DNA of 64,000 bases. It comes from Oehlia diaphana (lineage: Eukaryota > Glomeromycota > Glomeromycetes > Glomerales > Glomeraceae). A program made the translations under genes and the position numbers. Location of the stretch: assembly GCA_003833135.1 (NCBI GenBank), contig QZLH01000366.1, forward strand, positions 6,436 through 70,435. The letters run 5' to 3'. Shown here piece after piece: positions 49,483 through 62,289 of the stretch; position 1 is the stretch's first letter; each line of letters begins with the position of its first letter. The notes beneath the pieces are model-generated. The model saw only the letters and a program-made list of their open reading frames with translations, was not told where the DNA came from and searched no databases.

Positions 49483-50978
49483 ATGTCAATCTTTATATCA
49501 GAACCAGTAAAATCAAAACTTTATATTTCACATTCATCCATTACATTAAAAAAATCTCGGCATGAACAAATAATATTAGATCATCCATTTAATAATAATT
49601 TAGATATTTTTTTCCCTTCAATAATTAATTCCAAAAAAATCACCAGCTTATTTAATAATGAATTTTTTTATTATAAGGTAGATTTACCTTTATCATGGTT
49701 TATTGAAAGAGATTTTATACGAGATTACGTTAAATCAGGTAAATAAAAAAGTCATATCTATTTTTCCGTAAAAATAATAATAAATAAATCTTCTATTTAT
49801 AGGCTGTGTTGTTGCTTTAAGTTTAACCGAAGGAATTGATATTGCGAACGTAATCGCGTTAGATTCATTAGGTAAAAAAAGAAAATTTATTTTATCGGTT
49901 AAATTCATTGAAAAATCCTTTTTTTTAATTGTTAACATTTTAGACAAACATCTTTAGTTGTATTTTAATTAGGAACTTTGATATTAAATTTAACGAAAGA
50001 TACATACGAAGAACTTGGATTAGATGGTAAATCAACAAAATTTGGTCCAGATAAGCAAAGATTTGGTAATTTAATTATATACATTAAAATATATATAAAT
50101 ATTTATTTATCATTTCGCTTAACTTATTTATGCTTTCTTTTTAGTTGTTCAAATTGATTTAAAAGAAAAATCATTAATTCCGGGGAAAAAGGGATATGAA
50201 AGAATTAAATGGTGTTTTAATAATACGTTAACAAAAAAATTCACGTTTTTAATTTCTTTTGTAAAATCGGGTACAAAAAAATCAAGTGAAATTGATTTTC
50301 CATCATTATTTAATGCGGAAAAAATTTTGGGAAAATTTGATTTTAATAATACATTTGATAATATTTTGATTCCTGATTTGAATATGATTAAAAATATTTC
50401 AAATGAATTTCAATGGAGATTGGACGCTGTGGAAATTTATGATTGGATCGGATTAGCTTCTATTCAAGCTCAAAGGTATTTTTTTTTTAAAAAAAAATAA
50501 TTCACATATATTATATATATTTAGTCAATTGATTTGTTCTTTCTATATTTTAGAATTAAATCACACGATCAAGTTGATCCGTTTATATCTGTTTATAAAC
50601 CTCCTGAACCATATTCAAACGGAAATGGATCATTTATTAAATATACGGGATTCATCCCATCTTTGACCATTAAAGAATTATTTGATTCAGTTTCGTATGT
50701 ATTTATTTTCCATTTCTTTTTTTTAACAATCATACTAGACTTATCAATCAAATAACTCCTTTATGCCAAAAAAAAGAAAATTCCTTCGAGAGGATGCAAG
50801 TAATAATATTCCATGGGCTATAATTAATGTATGGGGATTTAAAGATTCTCCGATTTCTTGGAATAAACATGAACATGGATATTTTATGAATGGTGAAAAT
50901 AATTACAGTTTTATCGTTTATAATGATGGAACTTATATTCTATATCAAGCTCTTGGTACTTACGATACTTACTCTTAA
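49483..50978 (+). CDS. RPP40: Ribonuclease P/MRP subunit RPP40
   Basis: Six exons (49483-49738, 49803-49871, 49973-50065, 50145-50475, 50554-50694, 50777-50978) sum to a multiple of three and give 363 residues. The C-terminal block is diagnostic: PWAIINVWGFKDSPISWNKH, then EHGYFMNGENNYSFIVYNDG, as in animal RPP40. DAVEIYDWIGLASIQAQR corresponds to the conserved WLG region. RPP40 is a protein subunit of nuclear RNase P and RNase MRP, which process tRNA and rRNA precursors. The last acceptor (ccaaaaaaaag) lacks pyrimidines and is the least certain join, but other acceptors there give stops. Confidence 0.87.
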
Positions 50979-52568
50979 AAAATCATCCTTAATTAAATGA
51001 TTATGCTATTTGAAAAACTGTGACACGTTCTAGTCGATATAAAAGGCAAAAGGAAATTAGACAATATATATATAATAATATCAACAAAATTTTAAATTAC
51101 CATGATACCTGATCAATAATTTAATTGCAAGAAATTGGTTGTGATGCTAATAATACTTCCCAAAACGTAGCTAAGAATATTAGAAAAACTTTGAGATCAA
51201 TTTTAAATCTAATTATTGAGAATCTGAAATCATTCAGAAGCGTAGTAAAAATTTTTAATACAATCCATTTATTGTAACTTTTCAGAAAATTTTAACAATA
51301 TTTTTAAAACATTATAAAGTTATTGTAACAACAATAAATTGAACGAATATTAAACAATAAAATGTATATTATATCTGAAATATATTTATTATTTTTTTTT
51401 AATTTTGTCAGTATATAATACAAGTTGAATATTACTAATGAAAAGGTTATTTCACTTCTTCACTTCATTTTATTTTACCTTTTTTTTAATTATAATTTAT
51501 TATAAGAAATTTGTTTATATTATTGTATTATTAAAATGTAATTGAAAAAAATAGGAAGTAAAAATTTTTAATCAAATATATACAAATTTATTTGTTATTA
51601 ATACTATCACAATATTAGATATTATAAAAAAAAATTCATAATGATTAATAATTAAGTTTATTATTCTTTCAAAATTTTGCAGATCTATATAAATTTAATA
51701 GTTTACTACAAATTAAATTTACAAAGTTTTAGGTTTAATTTTCTTTTATTTTTTTTTGTAATAATTTTAAATAATTACACTTTAGGCTATTGTCTTATTA
51801 AAAAATTATAATTAAATAAAAAAGTTATTAATTATAATAAAGGCTATAATACAAATAAAGTAAATAATAATGATTGTAAATAGAAAAAAAAAAATGAAAA
51901 TATACATAAAAATTTTTATTAATAATTATATTTAATTTTACCATTATATAATAATTAATAAAATGCAAAAAAATCTACTATTGTAATATAATTAATTTTC
52001 ATCTTTTTAAAAATTAAAATAAGAAAAAAATATAATTATAATATAATATATCTGTACATCTTGTACTGTAATATTTTATACTAATACTTTTAGTTTAGTT
52101 ATTTATTTTATTTATTCTAAAGTATAGTAAATATATTATAATAATAAAATATTAAATTTTGAAAAATAATTATTATATAATATAAATAAAATACAAATAA
52201 ATTGTTGTTTTCTATTTATAAAAAAACTTTGAAATTTTATTTTAATTATAATTAAAACAATTCTAATCCAATGACTTACTTTATATAAAATAAAATATAA
52301 TAAAATTATTTACATCTTTAGGTATTAATGGAATTTTACAACCAATCTCTTAAGCATAAATCGGTTTATTATTTAAAAATCTCATAATTGATTCCTTTTT
52401 TGATGTAATGATACTTTATACATCAAGAAATATAGAAAGATCAATTATAAAATAGTGATATTTTATTGGCATTATAATAAATGATAATAAATAGAATGAT
52501 ATAATTAATGAATCAAAACGAGTCAATTGTTAGATTAAAATTGTTTTAATTAAGTATGCATATGATTT
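50979..52568. other. Convergent, extremely AT-rich spacer
   Basis: 1.6 kb between the ends of RPP40 (+) and the CHMP7-like gene (-). It is made largely of poly-A/T and taa/tta words. No gene or structured repeat is visible. Confidence 0.45.
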
Positions 52569-54506
52569 TCATTCCGAAGTAAGAATCATTTCTTCCCTTT
52601 GTTTAGATTTGCTATCAGAAGTTCTTGGAGTATGTTTAGGTGCAGGTAAAGCTTCTAACTCTGCAAACATTTTCTCTAGTTCCTCCAGTTCTTTATCTTC
52701 AACATTTGAGATTGATCGTAAAGTTGAAAGAGGCGTTTTGTCTGGTTGATCGATTTTCTTCGCTGTAGATTCCTTGATTGGCCGAAAACTTGTAGACTCC
52801 GTAACTGGTTGAGATACTGGCCGTTTTTCCGGTGTTGATATAGCATTCTCTTCCTTCAACAATGCCTCTAGTTCTTCCTCCAATTCCTCATCTATTCCAA
52901 ATGATGTTTCAATCAAAGTCTGATTTATTTGCATTGCGTCTTCTATTTCTTTTTGATCTGCGAGAGCATCTTGTAATTTGTCCATTGTCGCGTCCACAGT
53001 TTCAGTTGTGAGCCCTTCTGAAGCTAAGACACCCTTTAAGGTACCTGCTCCAAAGCTATATATATCAATAATCTTTGATATATATATGAATGCGTTCATT
53101 AGGTACAGTTATCAATCATTAAATGAATTAAAAAATAAATAAATAAATAAATAAATAAAATTTTTTTACTCTTACTTCGTTATCGCTCGCAGCACCTTCA
53201 ATTTTCAGAAGGATCCCTTCAATCGTACCCAAAGAACTCAATCTTTCTAATAATATCTTTTCAAGATTCTTTTTTTGCTTTAGGGAATATTTTGCTTGCA
53301 CTTTTTGTTTACGAATCAAGTATCCACTTATCTTCTTATTCAAACTAAAATTTCATATAGGGATTATGATAAAGAAAATATAGTGCACTTTTTTTAATAT
53401 GTTTAAATTACTAGGCTATTCTTACTCTGCAATTTTTTCCTCAACACTTTCGACTTGTGTATATAATTTCTTTCTCGTTTCCTTAATACAAATAATACCA
53501 CGATCTATTTCTGAAATTTCAAGTTTGGAAATATTTTTTTCTTTTCTGCTCCGTATTTTAATTATCTAATTAAATACAACAAATATTTAATAAAGAACAA
53601 AATAAGGAAAATCATGTATTTTACATATTTTATGTTATTCTCACACATTCTTCCTTTTTCTCATCTGACATTTCATGCAAAACTTCCGTAATCAGCATTT
53701 TCAGTTCAAATTCTAAATAACATAGTAACACTTTTAAGTCAGTTTCTGATAATACGACGTTCGGAATTGCTACTGCAGCATACTCGGCCTTAAATGAAGT
53801 TAAGGTAAACAAATTATCAGTGATTCCATGGACTGCATTTTTTTCGTGATATTGAAGGACGCGTTCTGCAGCTTCTTTTAAAGTAGGCATTATCACCAAC
53901 TTTTTCGCGACTAAAATATTATTGGATCCAGCCACTTTTTGTAGTCCCCAAAATAACGACTGCAAGATCCATCCTGACCATGTCTTACAAGAATAAAATT
54001 CTTCAATTGGAATCAATTCTGATGTATGATACATTTCTTGCTAAAATTTAGAGAAAGTAAAGGAACAAATTCGATAATTTGTTGATGCAAAATTAGTTAA
54101 TAGCCCGAGATTGTTTAGCAAATAACATAATCACTACATAATATTATAACTTTACAGTAACACAATTAAATCCTGCTGGAGAGACTCCATTATACACAGA
54201 AAATGTTTCTTCTAAATGTTCACGATCAAGGCAAAGAATATCTTCGCCCAACCAACCGCGTTTACTTGTTTCGATCAAAACATTTGACCAAAACTTAAGA
54301 ATATCATTAAATAATTTTGGATTGAAATGTTTTTGATTTGAAAAATCGCTCCAGAACCAAGCCTCTTTATCTAAATCTTTAACTCGTAAATCAGGATGCT
54401 TTTTGAGATAATCACGGATATCTACTTTCTTTGCGATGTTCATGTTTTCTATTAACGACAAAAAATGAAGGACATTATTCCATATTTCCATTAAATGATG
54501 TGTCAT
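52569..54506 (-). CDS. CHMP7-like ESCRT-III protein
   Basis: Five exons (54506-54156, 54040-53645, 53565-53426, 53344-53176, 53072-52569) sum to 520 codons. The N-terminal half (KAWFW-like KEAWFWSDFSNQKHF, KTWSGWILQSLFWGLQKV) fits the tandem winged-helix, membrane-binding half of CHMP7. The C-terminal half is a Snf7 domain (EISEIDRGIICIKETRKKLY, RLSSLGTIEGILLKIEGAAS, YSFGAGTLKGVLASEGLTTE). An acidic tail follows (DEELEEELEALLKEE, then ELEELEKMFAELEALPAP), a likely MIM-like segment for VPS4. CHMP7 recruits ESCRT-III to the nuclear envelope and endosomes. The ATG at 54506 is the first in frame. Naming as CHMP7 rather than another Snf7 protein rests on the two-part layout. Confidence 0.85.
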
Positions 54507-55493
54507 CAATAACACGTGATATTAGATGCGGTAATTCTGCCCACATTCACCTATAATTCGATAATTAAGAACACATGACAATGTTAAATGAATTTCTAAA
54601 GTAAGTTGATGAGTGATGTAATGCATGCAGTAGGTGATCTTCGATTCTTCGTGCGACGCTTCCGCCCGGTTTAGTAAATATAAATTTGTAATTACTATTA
54701 TTTTGAAAGTTTCGCAAGGACTCAAAAAACGGATCATATCATTGTAATCTTTTTTGCCGTATAAAAAATTACGGTTTGCAATGTAAACCAAGACTTTAGA
54801 TGTAATTTATTGAGACATTAAAGACATATCGAGTATGCTAATTTGATGTCAGAAGTTATTACATAATACAATCTATTCTTTTGATGGACTGAAACTTTGC
54901 TTGCATATTTGTTTATTATAAAGCCACAGATTAGGTAGTTAAGTTACACGAAACTAGTCTGATTTTTTCTTTAAAACAATGACGATTCTCAAGAATTTAC
55001 TTTACAATAAAATAGTGCGAACAATTGAATTTAAAGTTCTCTATGTAGAAAATTAAAAAAAAATCTTTTATTAAATCATGTAAACGTTCTTATATAACTG
55101 AACATTTATAATAATTTTAGTTTGTAAATTATTCTTAATAGTAAGAAATTTAACGCTGCGGACTGCGTGTTGTGAGATTTTCATGTGCAATCCTATAGGT
55201 TGAAAAAAGGAAAAAAGGGGGTGTTAACTTTTAAAAAAAAATTTTTTTTTTTATACGATATCTCGAAAATATTCCTTATATATCAACAGTAGACCTTTCG
55301 TTTGCCCCAATTCTTGAAAGTATTTAGTTCACAAATTCTGCAAAGAATTTTACTAAAAGCATCCGACTACTACTTTCGCAGACTATTGAAGCAAAATTTT
55401 CTTCTATCTTTATTTTATTTTATAAGAATAAGCTCGTTTTTTATTTTAATTCATTTGAACTGCATTGCATATTTCTAAAGCGGCATTTTACTC
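54507..55493. promoter_or_regulatory. Divergent spacer, CHMP7-like / CTK1
   Basis: About 990 bp. An aacacgtgat motif (about 54510) touches the CHMP7-like start. No gene is supported; minus-strand open frames at 54522-54791 have no family pattern. Confidence 0.4.
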
Positions 55494-58330
55494 ATGCAAA
55501 CAAATACTATGGATAGTTTTAGACCACCAGAAAATCCATATGGTCCGCCAGCACCTCCACGTTCAGAAGCACCTTCACAACGAGGATATCGGGGAGGAAA
55601 TCGTGCAAGACAACAGAGATCGTGGAATCAACGATCTAATACAGGGGGAAATAATAATAATAATAACAATGTTGGTAATAACAATATTGGGGGTGGTAGT
55701 AATGGGAGAGGAGGACGTAGAGGTAGTTTTTATGAGCGAAGACCTAGAGATAAAAGCCAAGATAGTTGGAGAAGACAATACAATGATCGAAACTCACGGT
55801 CATATCGTGATGGTACAACATACAGAGACGGTGCATATTGTAGGGATGGGACAGCATCTCGTGACAGGAGGGATAGTTGGAGTCATCGACATTATAATGA
55901 TAGGTCCTCACAACGTTATGGACGTGATAATCACGGACCGTCAAGAAACAGACAACAACAAGAGAGACAACCTCCGTGGCACCAGGATCGGTACCAACAA
56001 TACCATCAAAATGGTATTGCACAGAATAATTGGAATACTACAGGTATTGCTGGATCACATGGACATCAAGGATCACATCCACCTGTATCACACGTTCCAG
56101 TTCCAGGACAGCATGCGCCGGGTTTATCACCACAACTTGGACCGCCAGGAGTATCCGGGCACGTTAATATGCATGTTCCTCCAGTGCCGCCTGGCCAAAT
56201 TGGTCAGCAAGTTCAACACAATCAGAGTCAATCAGGACATTTGGGAAATTTGGGACAACAAGGACAACATGATCTTGAGAGGCAATCTGCACAAATTGCT
56301 CAGCCAGGCGCACCTGGAACGCACCCAGTACTTCCTCCGTACGAACAATCATATCAAGAACCTGCCCCATTTCAAGGACAATTACCCCCTCAGATACCTG
56401 CTTGGGATCAGAGTATTAACTATCATCCACAACCTCCGGGTCATCATTACCCAGAACCATATTATCCGCATGCATACGATCATTATCAAGCTCAATATAA
56501 CCCTTACATGAATGGCACTGACAGTATAGGGTATAATCATCCTGTGGAAAATAAGCACACGATACCGCCACAACCTCCTCAGCCTCCTCAACCACCAAAT
56601 CCATCAAATTCTAGCACTCATACAAATAATTTGCAACCGACCACTCAATTACGATCACCAATATCTCCGCATACGGCCTACCCACAAATACCTATCCAAT
56701 CGATACAGCCAACTCAAGTATTGCAACAACCATCAGTAGGATCGAGATCAGTGAAGTCTCATGTGTCCCCGATTGAAGTTACTCCGGTGACCGTTAAAAA
56801 GTGTGCCGAATTGTATGAAAACTTAGGTCAAGTAGGAGAAGGCACTTACGGGTAGATAAATACCTTATAATTTAAATTTAAATGTTCATTTCAATTATTT
56901 ATTCTTGCTCATTTTTATTCTTGCACTTCCATTAATGTTTATAGTAAAGTTTACAAGGCAAGGAATCGTGAGACAAAAGAAATAGTAGCATTGAAAAAGA
57001 TACGTATGGATCCAGAGAAGGAAAAGGAAGCTGGGGTAAGCTGATGAAATTTTTTTTTTTGAGACTATATTTTTGTTTATATACTTAATGTTTATCATTT
57101 TAGCAGTTCCCTCTCACAGCAATACGTGAGATTAAGCTTTTACAACAATGCAAACACGGAAATATCGTGCAACTAAAAGAGATAATGGTCTTCCAAGGTG
57201 GTAAATTAAGTGCTTGTTTTGTTTTAAGATGGTTTAATACAAAACTAACTAATGTGAATTCTCAAATAATCAAACCGTTATCGATTATAGGCTATGTGTA
57301 CATGGTCTTTGAATATATGGCTCACGACCTAACGGGTGTTCTCGCGAACCCAAAAGTCGAATACAAACCACGGCACGTAAAGTGCCTTATGAAACAAATT
57401 TTGGAAGGTTTGGCCCACCTTCATGAAAACGGTATTTTACACCGCGACATAAAAGGTAAATTTCTTCACGTTCTGGACATAATTATCGAATAATTATTTA
57501 CGTGTATATGTTTAGGATCAAACATTTTATTAAACAATCGTGGTGAAGTAAAATTGGCAGATTTTGGACTTGCCCGCCAATTTGACATTAAATTTAAACG
57601 TGATTACACTAATCGTGTAATAACATTATGGTATCGACCCTCAGAACTATGTCTTGGAGCAACAGAGTACGGTTGGGAGGTTGACATGTGGAGCGTAGGG
57701 TAATTAATATATAAATCTTTTAAGGATAAAAAATTTCTAAATTTACGACCATACCTGAAAATCATATTACTTTTTCTTAAGATGCATTATGATGGAATTA
57801 ATAACGGGTAAACCGTTGTTCCAAGGTAAAGACGAGTTTTCACAACTTGAAAGCATCTTCAGCTTGATGGGTGTTCCAAACAAAAATGAGTGGCCCGAAA
57901 TAGCAAATTTGGCGTGGTACGCAATGGTCAAGCGAAACGGACCAAAGGTGTCCAAATTCCGTGAACAATACGGGCAGTAAGTGCTACGTTAGAATTTGTA
58001 TTCTTTTATTATTTTACGATAATTATATCCAAATTCTTATAATTTTTTTATAGCATGTTATCTTCAGGTGGTCTCGAATTAGTTGAGGCTTTACTTTCTA
58101 TAAACCCAACAAAGAGGCCATCAGCACGTGAAGCATTGAATTATGCTTATTTCAAGGTCGAAGTTCCACTTGCTTGTTCACCTGCCGAGTGAGTACACGC
58201 TTTAATACATCTATTATATTATGTATGACCTTCCTTTATTTATATATTTATTTTATATAGACTCCCCGAAATATCGGGGGATTGGCATGAATATGAATCA
58301 AAACAAAAAAGCAAGAAAGCCAATCCATAG
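55494..58330 (+). CDS. CTK1: CTK1/CDK12-type RNA polymerase II CTD kinase
   Basis: Eight exons (first 55494-56851) total 764 codons, giving 763 residues. Residues 1-430 are low-complexity: RG/SR-rich (YRDG repeats, [12 protein letters not shown]), then Pro/Gln/His-rich. The kinase domain starts near 440: [28 protein letters not shown], a PLTAIREIK cyclin helix (PITAIRE class), [21 protein letters not shown] and the T-loop [20 protein letters not shown]. It ends with [19 protein letters not shown], the tail of fungal Ctk1/Lsk1. Its expected role is phosphorylating Ser2 of the Pol II CTD with a cyclin K/Ctk2 partner. Exon 3 follows a tagcag tandem acceptor, so a one-Gln variant is possible. An alternative ATG at 55509 would shorten it by five residues. 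Confidence 0.93.
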
Positions 58331-60006
58331 ATAGTGAAACTCACAACTAATATTGCTTTTATAATCCGCATTTCTGGACGGGTATGTTCATGTTGTCCTT
58401 CAAGACAGCTTACGTAAAAAAAAAAAAATTATTTCTAAATTTTAACTCTTCTGTTTTTTCCTGTCATTTTTTAATCAGTATCCGCCAATTTGCCATTGTC
58501 CTTTTTGAACTACTTACTCCCTTCGGAATTAGTAATAGTATTAACTACTATGGATGAATATCTCAGGCTGATGTACTTATTAGTACTCGAAATAATATAA
58601 TGTGATGTGATAGTAATATTAATAATTATAAGAACGATTAAAGTATCTCTTGTATAATATATAATGCAATCAAAAGTGAGAAAGAATACCGTGGATACTT
58701 AAATCTTATCATAAAGCTACATAAAAGTATATATATCTTGCATTCATTCAAAATCTTTGCGGTTATTATTATAGGGAGGGTATTATAGATAATTGTTAAG
58801 GAATTGGTGGTGTATTATTCATTAATTGCGTTTGCATCAAATATAGTCTCGAAAGTTTACAATGTTATCGCAAAATAGAATTGAGTAAAGATTAGCCGAG
58901 AAAAGGTATAAAGAAAGACGAAATCTGAGTACATTGATTGTATTCTTTATTAGATTATATATACATGTTTAGATTAATATTAATTTTGTAAATAGTTAAT
59001 AGTGTAAATATAAATATATAAATTAATTGTTAGATAAAAGTAATTATTCTTAATAAAATCAATTTCTATTGTAATTTTTTTAACAGTTAGGATATACTAG
59101 CCTAGCTAATAAACCATTTTGTGATCTATAAAGCAATCAAATTATATTTATTAGTATAATCATTTAAGTCATTTTAATCAAATTTAAATAGAATAAAGAT
59201 CTAATTTCAAGATCATTGATGAACCGAACTTTTAATTTCTACATCCTTTTTCAGTACGTGCATACAAAATTTTTTTAATCATTTCTTATTATTTTAAGTA
59301 ACAAATTAAATACTTTCCTTTTGACCAAGTAGAAATTATTTTAATTTCTAATAATGAAAAGGTAAAGAAATTAATAATTTTTTAATTGTTCATTAAAAAA
59401 GATTGTTTTTTTTTGGGAATCAGAAAATAGACAATCGACATGATATTATATTCCGTCCGCCCGTCTAATTTTCATCATATTACAAATTAACTAATTAATT
59501 GAAAAAGAAAGTTTACCAATTGATTCCAAGAACTATGTCTGCCTTGATTGACTCTGTATATTTAAAACAAAAAAACGGATTACCATAATAATAAATGAAC
59601 AAAAGCTCTCAATTTTTTCGTCTCTTTTTATCAGACAAGGCTGAAACTATTTATTTCAACATACTAATTTTATTCTGAGTGTAGGATAAGATTTATATCA
59701 TCACGTAAAATTTTGAATATGTACCAAATAACAATAAAAAACTTACCTATGTCAATAACTTGAAAAAATATTTTCCGCAATTTAAAAAATTTTTTTCCCG
59801 ATCAAAAAGATAGGATTGTGTTAAAAATCGGTAAAATCATGTGATTAGCCGCGAAAATGTGAACTTGGCTTTCACGTGTCGTATGGAGCACGTTTGTCGC
59901 ATGTGTACCAATGACTAACGGTTAAAGCAAGGCAACATAGTACAATCTTTCAATTCTCTTTTACGTAAATTTGCATTTTTCTCTTGTTATATACTTACTT
60001 CAAATT
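58331..60006. other. Gene-free spacer
   Basis: 3' flank of CTK1 and promoter of COX6A. The last 180 bp include atcatgtgatt and ttcacgtgtc motifs (about 59836 and 59871). No gene or repeat seen. Confidence 0.4.
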
Positions 60007-60515
60007 ATGGCTAGTCGGTTTCCTTTAACCCGTTTCTCTGTTACAGCTGCAACAGCAACTCGTAATAGAGTTGCTCATATTACTCGTCGTAACTTTGCTG
60101 CCGAAGCTGTTCCGGAAGGTTTTGTTGCTAAACGCAAGAGTGTTGAGGAACATGCAAAATGTAAATTTAGAAAAGTAAAAATATTTATTTATTATCAAAT
60201 GTTAAATTTTATTTAAATTTATTTTAGCTAGCTCCGATCTTTGGAAGAAAATTTCGTTGTACGTTTGTCCCATAGCTTTGATTGCTAGTACTGCTAATGC
60301 TCTCATGATCATGAAACAACATGCTCAACACCATCATGAAGCTGAAGATCACCCTCCTTTTGCTTATCAAAAACTTAGAACTAAGGTATTTAATAGTCAT
60401 TTAATCATATATTTTATTCAAATAATATTAAGCTTTTTTATATATTTATTAGCCTTTTTGTTGGGGAGATGGAGATCATACTCTTTTTCACAATACTGCT
60501 ATCAATGGACCATAG
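60007..60515 (+). CDS. COX6A: Cytochrome c oxidase subunit 6A (COX13/COX6A)
   Basis: Three exons (60007-60160, 60228-60385, 60453-60515) give 124 residues. An Arg/Ser/Thr-rich mitochondrial presequence (MASRFPLTRFSV, THITRRNFA-like THRR region) precedes one membrane span (SLYVCPIALIASTANALMIM). The family end follows, with PPFAYQKLRTKPFCWGDGD and TLFHNTAINGP. It is a nuclear-encoded subunit of complex IV, at the inner membrane and facing the intermembrane space. Convergent with TAF13, with 310 bp between the stops. Confidence 0.94.
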
Positions 60516-60825
60516 ACGATTCGTATTGAATAGTTGAGATATTTTATATATTTTGCTTTCATTCTTATATTATAAGATCCGTTCAATTCTTGATAAAATT
60601 TGCTAATAAAACTATTATTTAACGGAATTAAATTTATATTTACGCAACTATCTGAAATCTAAATTATAATAAATTTAAAGTATTATCGAAATAATTCTAC
60701 AATTAAAAATATTAATAATTAATTAAAAAGCAAATAATTTATTAATTACAAATAATAGGGATATATACATATTAAAAAAAAAAAATAAAATAAAATAAGA
60801 AAAGAAGCAAACCTTCCGTTGTTTA
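60516..60825. other. Convergent spacer COX6A / TAF13
   Basis: 310 bp of AT-rich 3' flank. Nothing else is visible. Confidence 0.4.
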
Positions 60826-61301
60826 TTAATTTTCAATTTCATTAACGTCGAAAGTTTTTCTTGCAGTTTTAATATCTTTTTCCATAAATAATAATTCTTC
60901 GACACGTGCAAGTTTCTTTGAATCATTTCTTAAAATAAATTTAAAATCTTCAACAGTAACCTTGCGATCTTTAGCTACTTTTGATGCTTTCAAACACTGA
61001 ATTCACAAAAAGCACATAATTAGTAAAAATAAAAATAATAATAATTTCTAAGAAAATTTTAATACCATTTCAGTAATGTAATCATTTACAAGTTCCTCCA
61101 TTACGTTTACCGTATCAGGTGCTGGGTCAGGTTCATCTCCAAACCCATACATTAATAAGCGTACTAAAAAAAAATAAAAAGATCTGCTAAAACTAAATCT
61201 TGAACAGCTATTTTACAATTCTGAAAATTATACTTACAATCTTTCGTAAACACACCCTTATTGCCTTTAGGCGGTCGTCCTCTTTGCTTGTATTCAGCCA
61301 T
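60826..61301 (-). CDS. TAF13: TFIID subunit TAF13
   Basis: Three exons (61301-61238, 61163-61066, 60996-60826) give 110 residues. The histone-fold core is clear: GVFTKDLRLLMYGFGDE, then VMEELVNDYITEM, then KVTVEDFKFILRNDSKKLAR and a basic tail. TAF13 pairs with TAF11 in TFIID at Pol II promoters. The length matches the short TAF13 of fungi and animals. The ATG begins MAEYKQRGRPPKG, an AT-hook-like basic start. A tatcacgtgatt box lies about 115 bp upstream (61418). Confidence 0.93.
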
Positions 61302-62289
61302 AATAACGATTTGTTAAACTAAAGGTGTTGCAATCTATTTAAATTTTATTCTAACTTGAATTTTATTCTAACTTTCACCAGCTTCGTGACGTTAATAAAT
61401 ACCATTTTTTAGTTTATCACGTGATTATGAAAATCATTTGCCCACTAATCATCTAGTGAAAATCTATCTTTCTAGCTTTGAGTTATTTTATATAATATCA
61501 GGAAGAAAAGCTTTCTTGCTGTTTTATTATGATCTCTATATCTTATAGTAGCAATACCAGTATAAAGTCTAAGCTTTGTTACTACAGTAGAGCAATTTTG
61601 GGGTTCTAGCCCGAAATTTTCACACATCAAACATGTATAGAAAATTCACAAACTTGAGGCGAAAAAATTTTTTTTTTCTTCACAACTTCAACGAGTTATC
61701 TCTTGCAGAGGCATCTATGATAATTGCTCAAATGTGGCGAGAAGATCAGTTTTATTAAATTTATTAGTATAGATAATATTAGAACTTCGTACATATTCAA
61801 TTCATTTTTTTTATAAAAAATAAACTTTAATAGGAAGCTTTAGTCTCCTGAAATCATTCTACTGCTTCACGACTTTAACTGTGGAAGAAAACATTTTTTA
61901 ATTCACAGTTTTAACTTGGGCAAAAATATTTTTTTTCTTCACAACTTCTGTCAGTGAGAGAAGCTTTAGCCCCAGAATATATTCTACTTCCCAACTTTAA
62001 GCTTATTTTTTCATCACAACAACTGCATGTTAATCCTCCATATTGCTAATATTAGTCCCCAGTATTGCCAATACATTAGTATTAGGTGCGTATATTTCGA
62101 TGTCGAATTTAATTTAATCATCTAGTTCAATTATTTTACAAGATATAGTTTATGAATCAGGAAAATTTTTCTAGACAAACTTATTGGTGATATTTTCAAG
62201 AAATTAGTTTGTATCTACAGTCAGATGTTCATTTATAAAGACAGAAGAATAAAAGATTATTCAAAGGGTGCAAGATACCATACTTTATA
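61302..62289. repeat. Gene-free stretch with diverged short repeats
   Basis: Between about 61.62 and 62.00 kb a unit containing ttttttttcttcacaactt recurs (near 61667 and 61931). Related blocks ttcacgactttaactgtgg and ttcacagttttaacttgg lie near 61868 and 61902, and ggaagctttag/gagaagctttagcccc near 61834 and 61957. It is a decayed tandem array of about 60-bp units. No gene is visible. Confidence 0.4.

Noticed and set aside
54522..54791. 89-codon minus-strand frame upstream of the CHMP7-like gene
   Set aside because: No family pattern and no splice connection to the gene; it lies in the divergent promoter.
55465..56591. Long frames in other registers over the CTD-kinase N-terminus
   Set aside because: The biased RG/PQH-rich coding sequence opens other frames; only the frame leading into the kinase domain joins downstream exons.
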